From positions 1,937,001 through 2,001,000 of the forward strand of contig NZ_CP036299.1 in the NCBI RefSeq assembly GCF_007752345.1: a stretch of 64,000 nucleotides of DNA, given 5' to 3'. The notes beneath the pieces were generated by a model. That model saw only the letters and a program-made list of their open reading frames with translations. It was not told the DNA's origin and ran no database searches. Origin of the DNA: Planctopirus ephydatiae. GTDB lineage: Bacteria > Planctomycetota > Planctomycetia > Planctomycetales > Planctomycetaceae. Every line of letters starts with the position of its first letter. Positions within the stretch are counted from its first letter, which is position 1. A program made the position numbers and the translations under genes. Positions 9,274 through 19,346 of this stretch are shown in pieces.

Positions 9274-10167
9274 GTGAACGATCTCTCGCGAACATTGAAG
9301 CTGACCATTGCTTACGATGGAACGGCCTATTGCGGCTGGCAAACTCAGCCCAATGGCGTGAGCATTCAATCGACGCTCATGCAGGCAATTCAAGAATTCA
9401 CCGCCGAGACCCCCGTCCTCTATGCAGCTGGGCGGACCGATGCCGGTGTGCATGCCGTTGGGCAAGTGGTCAGTTTTTCCACCACAAGTCCCGTTCCTGC
9501 AGCCAACTTTCGGCCAGCACTGCAAAGATTCCTCCCTGATGACATCGTGATCCGGCAGGTCGAAGAGGTAGCGCCCGGCTTTCATGCCCAGTTTCATGCC
9601 CGGCTCAAAACCTATCACTACCTCTTTCACAACGCGCCCGTCTGGTCACCTTTCTATCGACAGTACGCACTCTGGCATCGTACGAGGCTCGATGAATCGG
9701 CCATGGATTTCGCCATTCGGCAGATCGTCGGCACATTTGATTTTCGCAGCCTCGAAACCCAATGGCCTAATCGCAAAACCAGCGTGCGAACAGTCGTAAA
9801 GGCCAGTGTGAAACGTATTCGAAACTGGAATCTGCTGGGAGAAAACGGCTCTCCAACTGAGGAAAGCAAACTCGATCCTGAAGGTGAGTTCCTCTGCATG
9901 GAGATCACGGCCAATGGATTTCTTTACAACATGGTACGCACAATTGCCGGGACGTTGATCCATATTGGTCGCGGCAAGTGGGGCCCGGAAAAACTGCGTG
10001 AGATTGTCGATCTGCAGGATCGCCGACGGGCAGGTGAAACAGCACCGGCCCACGGACTGTATCTATGGCATGTCGACTATGCGCCAACAACTCAATCCTT
10101 ACCCGCAGGCGACTTGCTATCGGCTGCTGTTGATGATGATCCATTGGCACCACCGGATGCCGGCTGA
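9274..10167 (+). CDS. truA: tRNA pseudouridine(38-40) synthase
   Basis: Isomerises uridines 38-40 in the anticodon arm of many tRNAs. The frame is open from 9148, but that part translates the palindromic repeat; the GTG at 9274 gives 297 residues and begins right before the family's first strand (LKLTIAYDGTAYCGWQ). Catalytic Asp56 lies in AAGRTDAGVHA; FHAQFHARLKTYHY and NGFLYNMVRTIAGTLIHIG are also typical. The last 25 or so residues extend past the conserved fold and their DNA also encodes the end of the minus-strand neighbour: the two genes overlap tail to tail by 76 bases (10092-10167). Confidence 0.93.
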   Translation: MNDLSRTLKLTIAYDGTAYCGWQTQPNGVSIQSTLMQAIQEFTAETPVLYAAGRTDAGVHAVGQVVSFSTTSPVPAANFRPALQRFLPDDIVIRQVEEVAPGFHAQFHARLKTYHYLFHNAPVWSPFYRQYALWHRTRLDESAMDFAIRQIVGTFDFRSLETQWPNRKTSVRTVVKASVKRIRNWNLLGENGSPTEESKLDPEGEFLCMEITANGFLYNMVRTIAGTLIHIGRGKWGPEKLREIVDLQDRRRAGETAPAHGLYLWHVDYAPTTQSLPAGDLLSAAVDDDPLAPPDAG

Positions 10168-10943
10168 GCTTCCGCCAGAGCCTCGTAGTATTTTTTGACC
10201 AGCCGCTCATACGAGGGGAGGATGCGCTCATCAAAAGAGTTGAGCAGTTCACCGCGCACCGTATCTGGCAGATGGCCCCAGACATCGACTTCGAGTTGTC
10301 GTTTGCGGGCAGCTTCCTTTGCCAGTCGTTCGCGTTCGCGGTTGCCAGCTTCCGCTTCATTTGCGTTCTGGTTGTCGCCTTGCTTTTGAGAGCTTCCCTG
10401 CTGGGATGCGTCGCTCTTCGCAGCCTGATCTTTGGTTGTGGTCTCTTTTTGCTGCCGCGAAGATTCATTCTCAGAAGACTGGCCTTGAGACTTGCCGGAT
10501 TCGGGTTTGGTCGAAGCATCGGGATTAGCTGGCGAGGAGTTATTCTCGGGAGAACCTCCGGGGGTATCAGAATTCTCAGATTGCTGTTCAAGTTGCTGAA
10601 TGAGTTTGTTTAACAACTCAATAGAGTTCTTTTGATGCGAAGAAGCCGGTGGCTCGGCTGTGGCTCTGGGGCGGTCTGGTTTTGCAGAGCGCAGTGCCGC
10701 CTCCGATTGATCGATCTGCTTAAGGAGTTCCGCCGAGAGTTGCTGCGGAGACAGGCCGGTTGCAGATGACTTCACCGGCTGGTCAGGCTGGGTTGCAACT
10801 GGTCGGTTTGCTTCAGGACGAAGCGCTCCGTCAGGTTCCGATGGATCTGCTGGTGCGGCATTCACTACGGATAGCAGCATGCAGCCAGGTAGCAGCCAAC
10901 TGACCATCGTCTTCGTTAGAACAGAATTCCTGAACGGCTTCAT
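10092..10943 (-). CDS. Secreted, highly charged low-complexity protein
   Basis: Function not recognised (283 aa). It has a signal peptide (about residues 1-29, ending VVNAAPADP), then a long Ser/Gln/Lys/Glu/Asn-rich segment that looks disordered, and a short ordered C-terminal block with VWGHLPDTVRGELLNSF and YERLVKKYYEALAE. That last block recurs, from memory, in planctomycete proteins encoded beside DUF4175-like genes. The start codon overlaps the stop of the 1343-aa gene by 4 bases, so the two are translationally coupled. Its 3' end overlaps truA by 76 bases on the other strand. Confidence 0.75.
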   Translation of the reverse strand: MKPFRNSVLTKTMVSWLLPGCMLLSVVNAAPADPSEPDGALRPEANRPVATQPDQPVKSSATGLSPQQLSAELLKQIDQSEAALRSAKPDRPRATAEPPASSHQKNSIELLNKLIQQLEQQSENSDTPGGSPENNSSPANPDASTKPESGKSQGQSSENESSRQQKETTTKDQAAKSDASQQGSSQKQGDNQNANEAEAGNRERERLAKEAARKRQLEVDVWGHLPDTVRGELLNSFDERILPSYERLVKKYYEALAEAQPASGGANGSSSTAADSKSPAGKD

Positions 10944-13900
10944 GGCTGACTCCCTTCGTCTGCAGGCCCATTGAGTGGACGATCGATTGGCCTGTCTATT
11001 GAGTCTTTGAGCGGAGGACTCGGTGCCGGCTGTTCCGAAGGTGGCTTCTCGCTGGGACGATTCTCGCTGGGACGATTTGATGCACGCGAAGAGAGTTCAT
11101 CCAGCAGGTTCGAAAGCAGCTCACGAAGTTCCGCCTGTTCCTGGGCGAGTTGTTCGCGTTGAATGTCTGCCGTTTCCTGAGCACCGTCCGCCTCAAACTC
11201 TTTGGTTCGAGCCATGAGATCCTGCTGCAAGTCGCGAATGAGCCGCAGTTGCACCAGCTTGGATATTGCTTCACCGGGTGGGCCACTTCCTTCCTGATTT
11301 GTGGGGCCATTCTCGGTGGAACGTCCGCCACCAGCCCCGGATTGTGCCTGGCTTGAGGACGATTCACGGAGTACCTGCACGATGGCCGAGAGTCGTTTGA
11401 TCAACTGCTGGCTGCGCTCCCGGGCCATTGGTTCAACCCTTCGTTCCCGCAGATCGCGTGCGATATGACCTGCCAGTTCAGACGTTTGACGGATGCTCCA
11501 CGACAAAATTTCTGCCGGTGACACGTTCTCCGCAATCGCACCTAACTCATCACGAATCGATGCTGTGGCTTCTGCCACACCGATGATCGTCTTCAATTGT
11601 GATCTGCTGAATTGGCCCGCCGTTCCACCAATCTGAGCCAATCGCTGAATTTCTGCATCTTGTGCCTGCACACGCTCCAGCAACGATTGAAGCTGATCCA
11701 CGACTTTCGAAATCTTCTCGGCAAGCAGCTTTTCCTGCAACAGGCGGCGTTCTTGAGCGATTTCCCGTGTGGCCTGTTCCATAAGTTCCCGCCGCTGCTG
11801 TTCCCGCTGGCGTCGGAGAGTGAGTTCTTCGGGGGACAGTTCGTCTGGCTCCTCGTCTTTGCCAGAAGCACCAGAATTTTTACTGTCGCGAGGTGAGATC
11901 ACCTCCGCCGCTTGTTCGAGTGTCGCAGCGGCTCGTCTCAAACCCAGTTTGCCGGCCCTGGCAGAAAGCTCCTCAACACGCGTCCGTTTTTGCAGTTGTT
12001 CTTCATCGGAACTGTTCTGATCGGGCCGGCTCAATGTTTTGAAGAGTTCTTCCTGAACATCCCGTTCGAGATGCTCGATTTTCCCCAGCAATAACTCATC
12101 GGCTGCTGGCGGTCGATTCAGAAATTCCTGGCGAAGTTTCTCTATGCCATTGAGTAGCTGAGTCTGTTTTTCCGCAGCTTTTCCCAGCTGGTTTTCAGCC
12201 AGATGTTCAGCCGCATCCAGAGCCAGCTCATGGAGTGCGGCCTGATCGAAAATCTGTTGAGAACTCTTCAGACTCTGGCGATCTTCCAGGCCAATTTCTG
12301 CATTAGCTGATCGAGTTCCCGCTTGCAGTTGACCAAGAGTTTTTCGCCATTGTTCCACACGTCCTGCCAAGGCCCGTTGACGATCTTTCAACGTGAGTAA
12401 CTGGCTTTTCTGTTGGCTGCTCAACTCCATTTCACCACGGGCAATCGTTTCTGTCGCAAGCTCAGCCGATTCCTTCTGCAGAGCGGCTTGCTGCTTTTGC
12501 AGTTCATCAAGTTCCCGCTGCAATCCTCGCTTCCCCTCCCACTGACTCAATCGAGAAATCAGGGCGCTGGTCGTCTCAATGGCCGCTTCCTGGTTCTGCC
12601 GGAGAGCCTCGGCCAGCGTCTGAGACTGGTCAGCCTTGGATGGATCAGAATTATCTTTCGCAGGGTTCGTTTCCTTTTGAGAAATGGGTCGGGAGGCTTT
12701 CGAGGAAAGCTCTGCCAAATCGGTCAGCGGGCCAGTCGTCAGCTCCCGGAGTTCCTCTTGCACCGCTTGCCATTCTCTCGCTTGGGTTTCATCGATGACC
12801 TGATTTTCGATCCCTTCCCGACGGATTCGCTCGAACTCGGGAATAATGTTCGCTTCCACCTGCTGGCGGGCCTGTTCGTTGGCTTGCGTCAGTTGTCGCC
12901 CCAATTCCTGAAGTGTGGCGTCGGGAGGAACATTCGACTTTTCCTCCTGGAGCCGCTGCTGAATTGTGGCCCATTCGGTGGCAGTCTGCCGACCTTTCTC
13001 CAGCCGCTCGCGAACTCTCCTGAGAGCTTCGATCTGGCTCAATACACGCTCAGCCAGTTCATTCTGCTTTTCCGCTGGGGTCAGAATCGTAATCCAGCGA
13101 ATCGTGCTGCGGCCTTCATGACCGAGTTCGTCTCCAGCAGTATCTTCGGGCGCAGTTCCCAGATGAAAGCGGTCTCGAGCAAACGCCATGACCGAGATTT
13201 TCATTTCTCTTAGGGAAGATTCTGGAACAGTCAACTTGGCAAGATCGAGCGTGGTTTCGAACTGAGATTGCCTTTCTGCCGAAGTCAGCTCCGTTCCCTG
13301 ACTGTCGAAACTCACAGGCCATGAGGCCAGCGTTTCCCACTGAGCTGATCCACTCCAGCGGTAGGCAAATCCAGTCAATGCCAGGCTGTGATCATCGCGG
13401 GCACGAGCCTTCAAGGGGATCATCGCTTGCAGAGTGACCGTCAGATCGGTTTCGGGTGCTTCAAGAGTGACGATGGGGGCCTGGTCAGCAATCACTCGAA
13501 AAGGGAATCGAGTGGGATCGATCTCTTGAATGCCGGTGGCATCAGACAGCTCGATCGTCCATGAACCATTTCCAGGCTGCGTAAGTGCGAAGACGCCTTG
13601 AACTTCCTGTGTCTTGGGTAAAAGTCGCAGCTTTAAGGTTTTTCCATCTCCGAATCGCAACCGGGCCGCTGTGGTCGGGCGTGATGTTGTGCCCTCGAAA
13701 AAGACTCTCGAACCCACGGGAGCCTCAAAGCTCCCCACATTCTCAGGAAGTGTCACATGAGGCTGCTGCAAGAAGGTGGGTGGTTCTAAACGAATCTGAA
13801 ATCGCTCCAAACGAACGGGCTCAATCCCTCGAATCAGCCGCCACGCCGTCGCATGATCTCCACCGGCAACACGGAACCACATGCGGTTTTGAGTGACTGG

Positions 13901-14971
13901 CAACTGAAAAAGTGCCATTTCCGTGAAGCGGTTCAACACACCATGTTTGACTTCTACAGGTGAAATCTGCTTAGGCAGAAATCTCTCGAGCGGGCGAGGA
14001 TCGGGAATCTCGAGTGCCACACCAGCAGGAATTATCGGCGTCACATTTTGAATTGCCTGCGAATCCACAGGCTCTGACGTGGTGGTTTCTAGCTGTAAAT
14101 TATCGGGTAGCTTTCCGCGGCGGTTATAAACCAGCATATCCAGAGTGCTCCCCAGCCGGTGATCAAGCGGAACTTCTTCACTGGAGGGAGCAGATTCAAT
14201 CTGCTCTGCACTCGTCAGGTGGGAAAACGGCACCGGATCCATGAGCTTGTGCGAGAGCGATGCCGGAAGACCATCTTGGGCCGAAAGAATCTGCAGGTGG
14301 ACATTTTCCGGCCAGTTGACCGCCAGCCAGGGCGCATAAAGTCGAGCCAGTGCCGTGCGCGCCAATACCGGGCGCATCATGGCGAAACCAATCAGCACAG
14401 CCAGGAACGTCAGCGCCATGACTGCCAGACGTAAAGTGTGGCCAGAATTGACGACGAGTTCGGCAGGCTTGCGGGGAAGTTTGCTGGCAGCCAGATCGAC
14501 CGCGTACTTCTGCAAGGCCACCGAACCGGCATCCCGATCAAAAGCTCGCGATGAAAACTCGACGCCGCTGGTCAGTCGATCCACCAGTTGTGGTTGCTTC
14601 CGCTCAAGTTGTAGCCCCAGCCCGATATTACTCAGGGTCTTAAGCGACGAACTTCGCCAGAGCGTTCGAATCCCATAGCTTCCCACACCCAGAAAGAGGA
14701 TCAGCCATAACGATCGGGAAGGCCAGTCGGCTGGACGCAGCCAGTAGTCAAACATTCCGCCGACCAGAGTCACGAGGCTCCACCAGATGATCAGCAGGCA
14801 AACCCCCTGAATCGCTCGATGCCAGGTAATGAATCGCTGCAGATCCACGAGCGTATCGAGAATCTTTTGAGCAGACGACTTTCCGAATGTGGCAGGAGCG
14901 GATCTTCGAGAGCGATCTGTTCCCGAAAGTTCGCCAGACCATCCCGAATTTCGTGATTGGCTGGCCATCAA
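10940..14971 (-). CDS. Giant membrane protein with long coiled-coil region (DUF4175-like)
   Basis: 1343 aa. Three hydrophobic segments near the N-terminus (about 54-76, 86-103, 180-200) anchor the protein. Residues 330-600 look like beta-rich extracytoplasmic domains (for example RFQIRLEPPTFLQQPHVTLP, IRWITILTPAEKQNELAE), and residues 640-1240 are almost entirely Glu/Gln/Arg/Leu-rich coiled coil, ending in a Ser/Pro/Arg-rich tail. This architecture matches what is called DUF4175 in proteobacteria and planctomycetes; the function is not known. It lies 66 bases after the vWA/amidotransferase-like gene and overlaps the next gene by 4 bases, giving a three-gene membrane operon. Assignment to DUF4175 is from memory of the architecture, not a search. 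Confidence 0.8.
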   Translation of the reverse strand: MMASQSRNSGWSGELSGTDRSRRSAPATFGKSSAQKILDTLVDLQRFITWHRAIQGVCLLIIWWSLVTLVGGMFDYWLRPADWPSRSLWLILFLGVGSYGIRTLWRSSSLKTLSNIGLGLQLERKQPQLVDRLTSGVEFSSRAFDRDAGSVALQKYAVDLAASKLPRKPAELVVNSGHTLRLAVMALTFLAVLIGFAMMRPVLARTALARLYAPWLAVNWPENVHLQILSAQDGLPASLSHKLMDPVPFSHLTSAEQIESAPSSEEVPLDHRLGSTLDMLVYNRRGKLPDNLQLETTTSEPVDSQAIQNVTPIIPAGVALEIPDPRPLERFLPKQISPVEVKHGVLNRFTEMALFQLPVTQNRMWFRVAGGDHATAWRLIRGIEPVRLERFQIRLEPPTFLQQPHVTLPENVGSFEAPVGSRVFFEGTTSRPTTAARLRFGDGKTLKLRLLPKTQEVQGVFALTQPGNGSWTIELSDATGIQEIDPTRFPFRVIADQAPIVTLEAPETDLTVTLQAMIPLKARARDDHSLALTGFAYRWSGSAQWETLASWPVSFDSQGTELTSAERQSQFETTLDLAKLTVPESSLREMKISVMAFARDRFHLGTAPEDTAGDELGHEGRSTIRWITILTPAEKQNELAERVLSQIEALRRVRERLEKGRQTATEWATIQQRLQEEKSNVPPDATLQELGRQLTQANEQARQQVEANIIPEFERIRREGIENQVIDETQAREWQAVQEELRELTTGPLTDLAELSSKASRPISQKETNPAKDNSDPSKADQSQTLAEALRQNQEAAIETTSALISRLSQWEGKRGLQRELDELQKQQAALQKESAELATETIARGEMELSSQQKSQLLTLKDRQRALAGRVEQWRKTLGQLQAGTRSANAEIGLEDRQSLKSSQQIFDQAALHELALDAAEHLAENQLGKAAEKQTQLLNGIEKLRQEFLNRPPAADELLLGKIEHLERDVQEELFKTLSRPDQNSSDEEQLQKRTRVEELSARAGKLGLRRAAATLEQAAEVISPRDSKNSGASGKDEEPDELSPEELTLRRQREQQRRELMEQATREIAQERRLLQEKLLAEKISKVVDQLQSLLERVQAQDAEIQRLAQIGGTAGQFSRSQLKTIIGVAEATASIRDELGAIAENVSPAEILSWSIRQTSELAGHIARDLRERRVEPMARERSQQLIKRLSAIVQVLRESSSSQAQSGAGGGRSTENGPTNQEGSGPPGEAISKLVQLRLIRDLQQDLMARTKEFEADGAQETADIQREQLAQEQAELRELLSNLLDELSSRASNRPSENRPSEKPPSEQPAPSPPLKDSIDRPIDRPLNGPADEGSQP

Positions 14972-15037
14972 CTCACCTCATCGCTCCCATCAATCCGTGG
15001 GAGATCGGTTCGCTCAACCATCCGGAGCATCTGCCGA

Positions 15038-17428
15038 TTATAGCGTCTGCCAGCGTCTGCGCAGCCCCCATTCCAGACAGATCAGGCTTCCCAGCAGAAT
15101 CAACAACTCCCAGCGATTCCAGATTCTCACCGATTCAATCGTCGCCACTGGTAACAACTGGCTGCGAGGCAACAGTTCGGGAAGTTCTTCGATTCGATCG
15201 ATCGGCAGATACTGGCCTCGAGTCGCTTCTGCCGCCAGCTTGAGATCCGCCGTATTGGTGGCTGTTGCGAGAAGTTCTCTCTGAGGGGCTGTGACCAGAA
15301 TCGAGAGTAGCGGCAGCTTGGCCAGCAGTTTGTCATCGACCATCTGCAGGCGATATGGCCCCTCACGAACGGGAGTCCAGTCCGCTTCGAAAAAAGCCGC
15401 GGATTGTCCTGTCCGCCGGAGCTCTATGGTTTCTCGTTGTCCCTCTGCAGATTCGACCTGAGCGATGAGTTTTTCTGTTCCCTGTGGTAAGGCCCGTTCA
15501 TCACGCACTTCGAGAGTCAGGTGAACTTTCTGGCCAATTTCATAGGTCGAACGATCTGCCACAAAGCGAACGGGGTCCTGGTCGTCATTCTGCCGACGAC
15601 TCATAAACCGTATCGCCTGAATCCAGAATTTTCCAAACAAATGATCACCCTGGCGAAAACGCCAACGCCAGGTTTCATCTGTTGCAAGAAACAGAACTTT
15701 CCCGACTCCGACACGCTGCAAAATGATCAATGGACTGGCCGTTCGCTGGCCACGATCTTGACGTTCAACCAGTACCGAAGCCCCGGGTTTAAGGGCACTG
15801 ATCTGCAGACTCCAGAACCACGGTGCTAACTCATTCCAGATCGACTGATTCTCTGCGGGAGACTGCGCGAATCGAAACAATCGCGAGCCACGGGTCGCTT
15901 CGAATGTTAATTGTGGCTGGAAGGGAGTATCCGCACGCTCGGGGAGTTGGGCATCACTGACTCGGAACGGCAGCAGTTTCTCGAGTATCGATCCATTCCA
16001 TTGGAAAGGAGTATTCAATTCCCCAGCGATCACAATCAACCCGCCCCCCTGATTGCGAACGAAGTCATCAATCAACTCCAGGCTCGAGGGACTGAGCAGG
16101 CGGGGATCGATATCGCCGAGAATGAGGACATCGAGGGCCGCAAAATCTTCCCGTCGAATCGGGAAATTCCGTATCGCTGTGCGATCCTCTTTTGCATATT
16201 CGAGGTCCGCTTCCTGGAGGAGTGTCTGCAGTTCGACAGAAGGTTCCCGCTCGAGAAACTGTTTCAGAAATCGGAACTCGTAGCGCGGCGTCGATTCGAC
16301 AAGTAAGACTCGCAGCTTATCTCCTCGAACTTTGACCTGACGTGTCTGGCGATTGTTTTCCTGATCAGGTTCATCAGCCAGCGGTGCCACTTCAGCCACC
16401 AGTGAAAACTCGCCCGGCGATTCAGGAATCCAGGAGAATTCGACCGTTTCTAACTTTTTGCTTCCGTTGAGAAACAGATCGCGTGTCTCAAGCACCTTCC
16501 CCGAGGCACCGTCCTTCAATGTGACTTTCACAGTCTGTGGGAGAATCCCGCTGCCCTTAATTTGAGCCACCACGATGAGTGGATCATTCTGAAAGGCGAC
16601 GTCGTCCGAGTTCAATTCGACCAGTTTGAGATCTGCAACTTCACGATCACTCCCTATCGCGACGGGGAAAATAGGAATCGAACGTGATGCCAGAAGACTG
16701 CCGACGGCAGAGAGTGCCTCTGCCGACGACGGATTGGGGACACCATCGGTCAGCACCACGACACCAGCGAGCGGGCTGCCTCGCAGTTCATCCATCACCT
16801 GCTGCACACTGGGGCCAATCCGGGAAGTCAGCCCTGTGGCTTCAAGAGTGAAACCCTGTGAGGTAATGGGTGGCCATTCGATGGGTGTTGCTTCATGAGA
16901 GAATTGATACAGCCTGAGAACAAATCGCTTCTGAAGTCGCCGCAGCCATTGTGAATCGTCACGCGTGAGTGCCTCGCGAATCGCAGCCAGTCGGGAAAGC
17001 TTTTCAACTTCAGCACGATCCGCAGAAGTCTTTTCGTTCACCGGAACATCGGCAATCGACATGCTGCCCGAGGTATCAATCAGCACAGGCAAGAGTGGGA
17101 GCCCGACTTCACGAATTTCCAGGGCCGGCAGGCAGAGCACCCCGATGATCAACAGCAGAGAGGCCACCCGTAAGCCAACCAGAAAACTCTTTTTGGATGT
17201 CGAAAGTGGTGCCAGGCGACTCCAGAAACGCAGGCAAAAGAAGACCCCCACGACCATCAAGGCCAGCCAGCCAAACAGCGTTGTCTGACTCGATCCAAAA
17301 ATCCAACTGAAGGGGTCTTGATAAACGAGGCTCACCTCAGCGTTATTATCTTTTCCAGACAGTGCAGCCGGTGATTCCCCCAGGAAGTACCAGATGCCCA
17401 GTTCTTTCAGCCAGTCAGGCAAGACCAT
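15038..17428 (-). CDS. Membrane protein with vWA domain and class I amidotransferase-like domain
   Basis: 796 aa. Two hydrophobic helices (about 50-68 and 84-105) are followed at once by the vWA metal site LIDTSGSMS (about 118) and the vWA fold. A middle domain (about 390-560, including DVLILGDIDPRLLSPSSLELIDDFV and GGGLIVIAGELNTPF) has the shape of a class I glutamine amidotransferase-like fold without a visible catalytic cysteine. A last hydrophobic helix (WELLILLGSLICLEWGL) is near the C-terminus. Such proteins usually sit with BatA-like and DUF58 proteins; here those genes are 11-14 kb away. First gene of the operon that continues with the DUF4175-like gene. Confidence 0.85.
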   Translation of the reverse strand: MVLPDWLKELGIWYFLGESPAALSGKDNNAEVSLVYQDPFSWIFGSSQTTLFGWLALMVVGVFFCLRFWSRLAPLSTSKKSFLVGLRVASLLLIIGVLCLPALEIREVGLPLLPVLIDTSGSMSIADVPVNEKTSADRAEVEKLSRLAAIREALTRDDSQWLRRLQKRFVLRLYQFSHEATPIEWPPITSQGFTLEATGLTSRIGPSVQQVMDELRGSPLAGVVVLTDGVPNPSSAEALSAVGSLLASRSIPIFPVAIGSDREVADLKLVELNSDDVAFQNDPLIVVAQIKGSGILPQTVKVTLKDGASGKVLETRDLFLNGSKKLETVEFSWIPESPGEFSLVAEVAPLADEPDQENNRQTRQVKVRGDKLRVLLVESTPRYEFRFLKQFLEREPSVELQTLLQEADLEYAKEDRTAIRNFPIRREDFAALDVLILGDIDPRLLSPSSLELIDDFVRNQGGGLIVIAGELNTPFQWNGSILEKLLPFRVSDAQLPERADTPFQPQLTFEATRGSRLFRFAQSPAENQSIWNELAPWFWSLQISALKPGASVLVERQDRGQRTASPLIILQRVGVGKVLFLATDETWRWRFRQGDHLFGKFWIQAIRFMSRRQNDDQDPVRFVADRSTYEIGQKVHLTLEVRDERALPQGTEKLIAQVESAEGQRETIELRRTGQSAAFFEADWTPVREGPYRLQMVDDKLLAKLPLLSILVTAPQRELLATATNTADLKLAAEATRGQYLPIDRIEELPELLPRSQLLPVATIESVRIWNRWELLILLGSLICLEWGLRRRWQTL

Positions 17429-17623
17429 ATTGTGCTCAAATCGCGTCGCGGCTCGAAATCAGTAATGATCAGGTTCTTCAAGTGGAACTCGTTCACTCAG
17501 GAGTCCTGACCCAACTCGAAATCATAGCAGCGATACGAGGGTCTTACAAAAAGCTGAAGGGGCGACGGCACATAAGCCTGCCTCACATCAGGGCTGGCTG
17601 ACCAGGCACCACTCGAAAAAAGA

Positions 17624-19087
17624 CTACTCGACTTCGGGCTTCAGCAGCGGGAAGAAGATCACATCACGAATGGTCTTGGTATTGGTGAGCAGCATGACGA
17701 GCCGGTCAATTCCGATCCCCATACCACCCGCACAAGGCATACCAACCTTGAGAGCACGCACAAAGTCGTGATCCATTTTCGCCATCGAGTCCTCTTCTGC
17801 CAGACCTGCCAGTTGTGTCTTGAACAGATCTTCCTGCAGCCGCGGATCGTTCAATTCGGTATAGGCATTGGCCAGTTCAAGACCATGAATAAAGAGTTCA
17901 AATCGTTCGGCGATCTCGGGCTGGCCGTTCTTGCGCTTGGTGAGCGGGCACATACTCGACGGATAATCAATCACGAATACAGGGCCTTCGAGATGATCTT
18001 CCACAGTCGCTTCGAAGACATCGTTGACAATTACATCGTGATGTCGGCCCTCGGTAGGAATGTGCAGCTTGCGGGCAACGTCAGCCACTGCCGCAGCATC
18101 ATGCATGTCGCAGCCGGCGTGCTTCAGGAACAGGTCGCCATACTTGGCCCGTTGAAATGGTGGTGTGAAGTCGAGTGTCTTGTCTCCCCACTCGACGACC
18201 GTCTTGCCATCATTGGCAGCCTTACAGGCCTCGGAAATGATCTTCTCAGCCAGTTCCATCATGATGTTGTAGTCGGCATAAGCCTGATACAACTCGATCA
18301 TGGTGAATTCCGGGTTATGCGTGGCGTCAACACCTTCATTACGGAAGACGCGGCCAATTTCATAGACCCGCTCAATCCCGCCGACCATCAGTCGCTTGAG
18401 ATGCAATTCGAGAGCAATTCTCAGATAGAGCGGAATATCCAGCGCATTGTGATGCGTAATAAATGGCCGGGCGGCAGCCCCCCCGGCGATCGCATGCAGC
18501 ACGGGCGTTTCCACTTCGAAAAACTCTTCCCCTCGAAGCGTCTGACGGATCGAATCGATGATCTTCAATCGCCGCAACATACGGGCGAGAACACCATCGT
18601 TATAGATCAGGTCGAGATAACGCTGGCGGAGGAGTGTCTCGATATCCTGCAGACCATGCCACTTTTCCGGCGGCTGTGAAAGGCTCTTGCCCAGGACATG
18701 CAGCTTAGTCGCAAAAACAGAAATTTCGCCCGTATTGGTACGCCGTAGAGTTCCATCGACCCCCAGCAGGTCGCCCGTCTGAAAACACTCCATTAGTTCC
18801 CACTGGTCTTCGGCAATGTCCTTCTTCGAGATCATCACCTGAATACGACCGGTGTAATCCTGAATCGTGCCAAACCGCAGCTTGCCTGAATCGCTCCAGC
18901 GCATGACACGACCGGCCACACGCACCGCTTCGCCATCGATCCCCTTTTCTTCCGGTGCCTTGGCCCGGGCGGCATCAATGTGCATGTGTCCATCGAAACG
19001 CTGCCCCCAGGGATCATGTCCCAGGGCTTCCATTCGTTCAAGCTTTTCAAGACGGGCGGCCAGCAGATGCTCAGGAGTGTCTGACAT
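17624..19087 (-). CDS. lysS: Lysyl-tRNA synthetase, class II
   Basis: Charges tRNA-Lys (487 aa, typical). The N-terminal OB-fold anticodon-binding domain is seen at about residues 50-150 ([25 protein letters not shown]). The class II core has [11 protein letters not shown], the motif 1 area [19 protein letters not shown], motif 2 [21 protein letters not shown], and motif 3 [13 protein letters not shown]. It is a single gene on the minus strand; upstream lies the terminator of the DegT-family gene. No second lysyl system is visible in the window. Confidence 0.97.
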   Translation of the reverse strand: MSDTPEHLLAARLEKLERMEALGHDPWGQRFDGHMHIDAARAKAPEEKGIDGEAVRVAGRVMRWSDSGKLRFGTIQDYTGRIQVMISKKDIAEDQWELMECFQTGDLLGVDGTLRRTNTGEISVFATKLHVLGKSLSQPPEKWHGLQDIETLLRQRYLDLIYNDGVLARMLRRLKIIDSIRQTLRGEEFFEVETPVLHAIAGGAAARPFITHHNALDIPLYLRIALELHLKRLMVGGIERVYEIGRVFRNEGVDATHNPEFTMIELYQAYADYNIMMELAEKIISEACKAANDGKTVVEWGDKTLDFTPPFQRAKYGDLFLKHAGCDMHDAAAVADVARKLHIPTEGRHHDVIVNDVFEATVEDHLEGPVFVIDYPSSMCPLTKRKNGQPEIAERFELFIHGLELANAYTELNDPRLQEDLFKTQLAGLAEEDSMAKMDHDFVRALKVGMPCAGGMGIGIDRLVMLLTNTKTIRDVIFFPLLKPEVE

Positions 19088-19277
19088 TTCAAATTTTTCT
19101 TTCGAAGACCTTCAATTTTCCTGCAACTATCGACAACAGAGGTGCGGAATGCAAACGATTCGCGACAGTTACCCGCTGATGAGGCCGTGTCCACAACGTT
19201 CATCCGCCCAGTGCAAGTTGTGAGTCGACACGACCGATCGATGGATTGTTCGCGTTGTGGCCACTGGGATGCGATAC

Positions 19278-19322
19278 AAAAAGCGAGAGAGGTGCCAGTT
19301 TGTACAACGGGCACCTCTCTCG
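19278..19322 (-). terminator. Rho-independent terminator of the DegT-family gene
   Basis: Perfect 13-bp stem CGAGAGAGGTGCC (19284-19296) with GGCACCTCTCTCG (19310-19322), 13-nt loop. On the minus strand it is followed by CTTTTTG. It begins 25 bases past the aminotransferase stop codon and separates it from lysS. Confidence 0.9.
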
Positions 19323-19346
19323 AAATTTGTCGGCATCCTGCGAAAA

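Noticed and set aside
12413-13213. 266-codon open frame on the + strand inside the 1343-aa gene
   Set aside because: Antisense shadow of the coiled-coil gene: codon-rich Leu/Arg composition, no family resemblance, no ribosome site.
17768-18679. 303-codon + strand frame antisense to lysS
   Set aside because: The minus-strand frame is unmistakably lysyl-tRNA synthetase over its whole length; the antisense frame has no recognisable domain.
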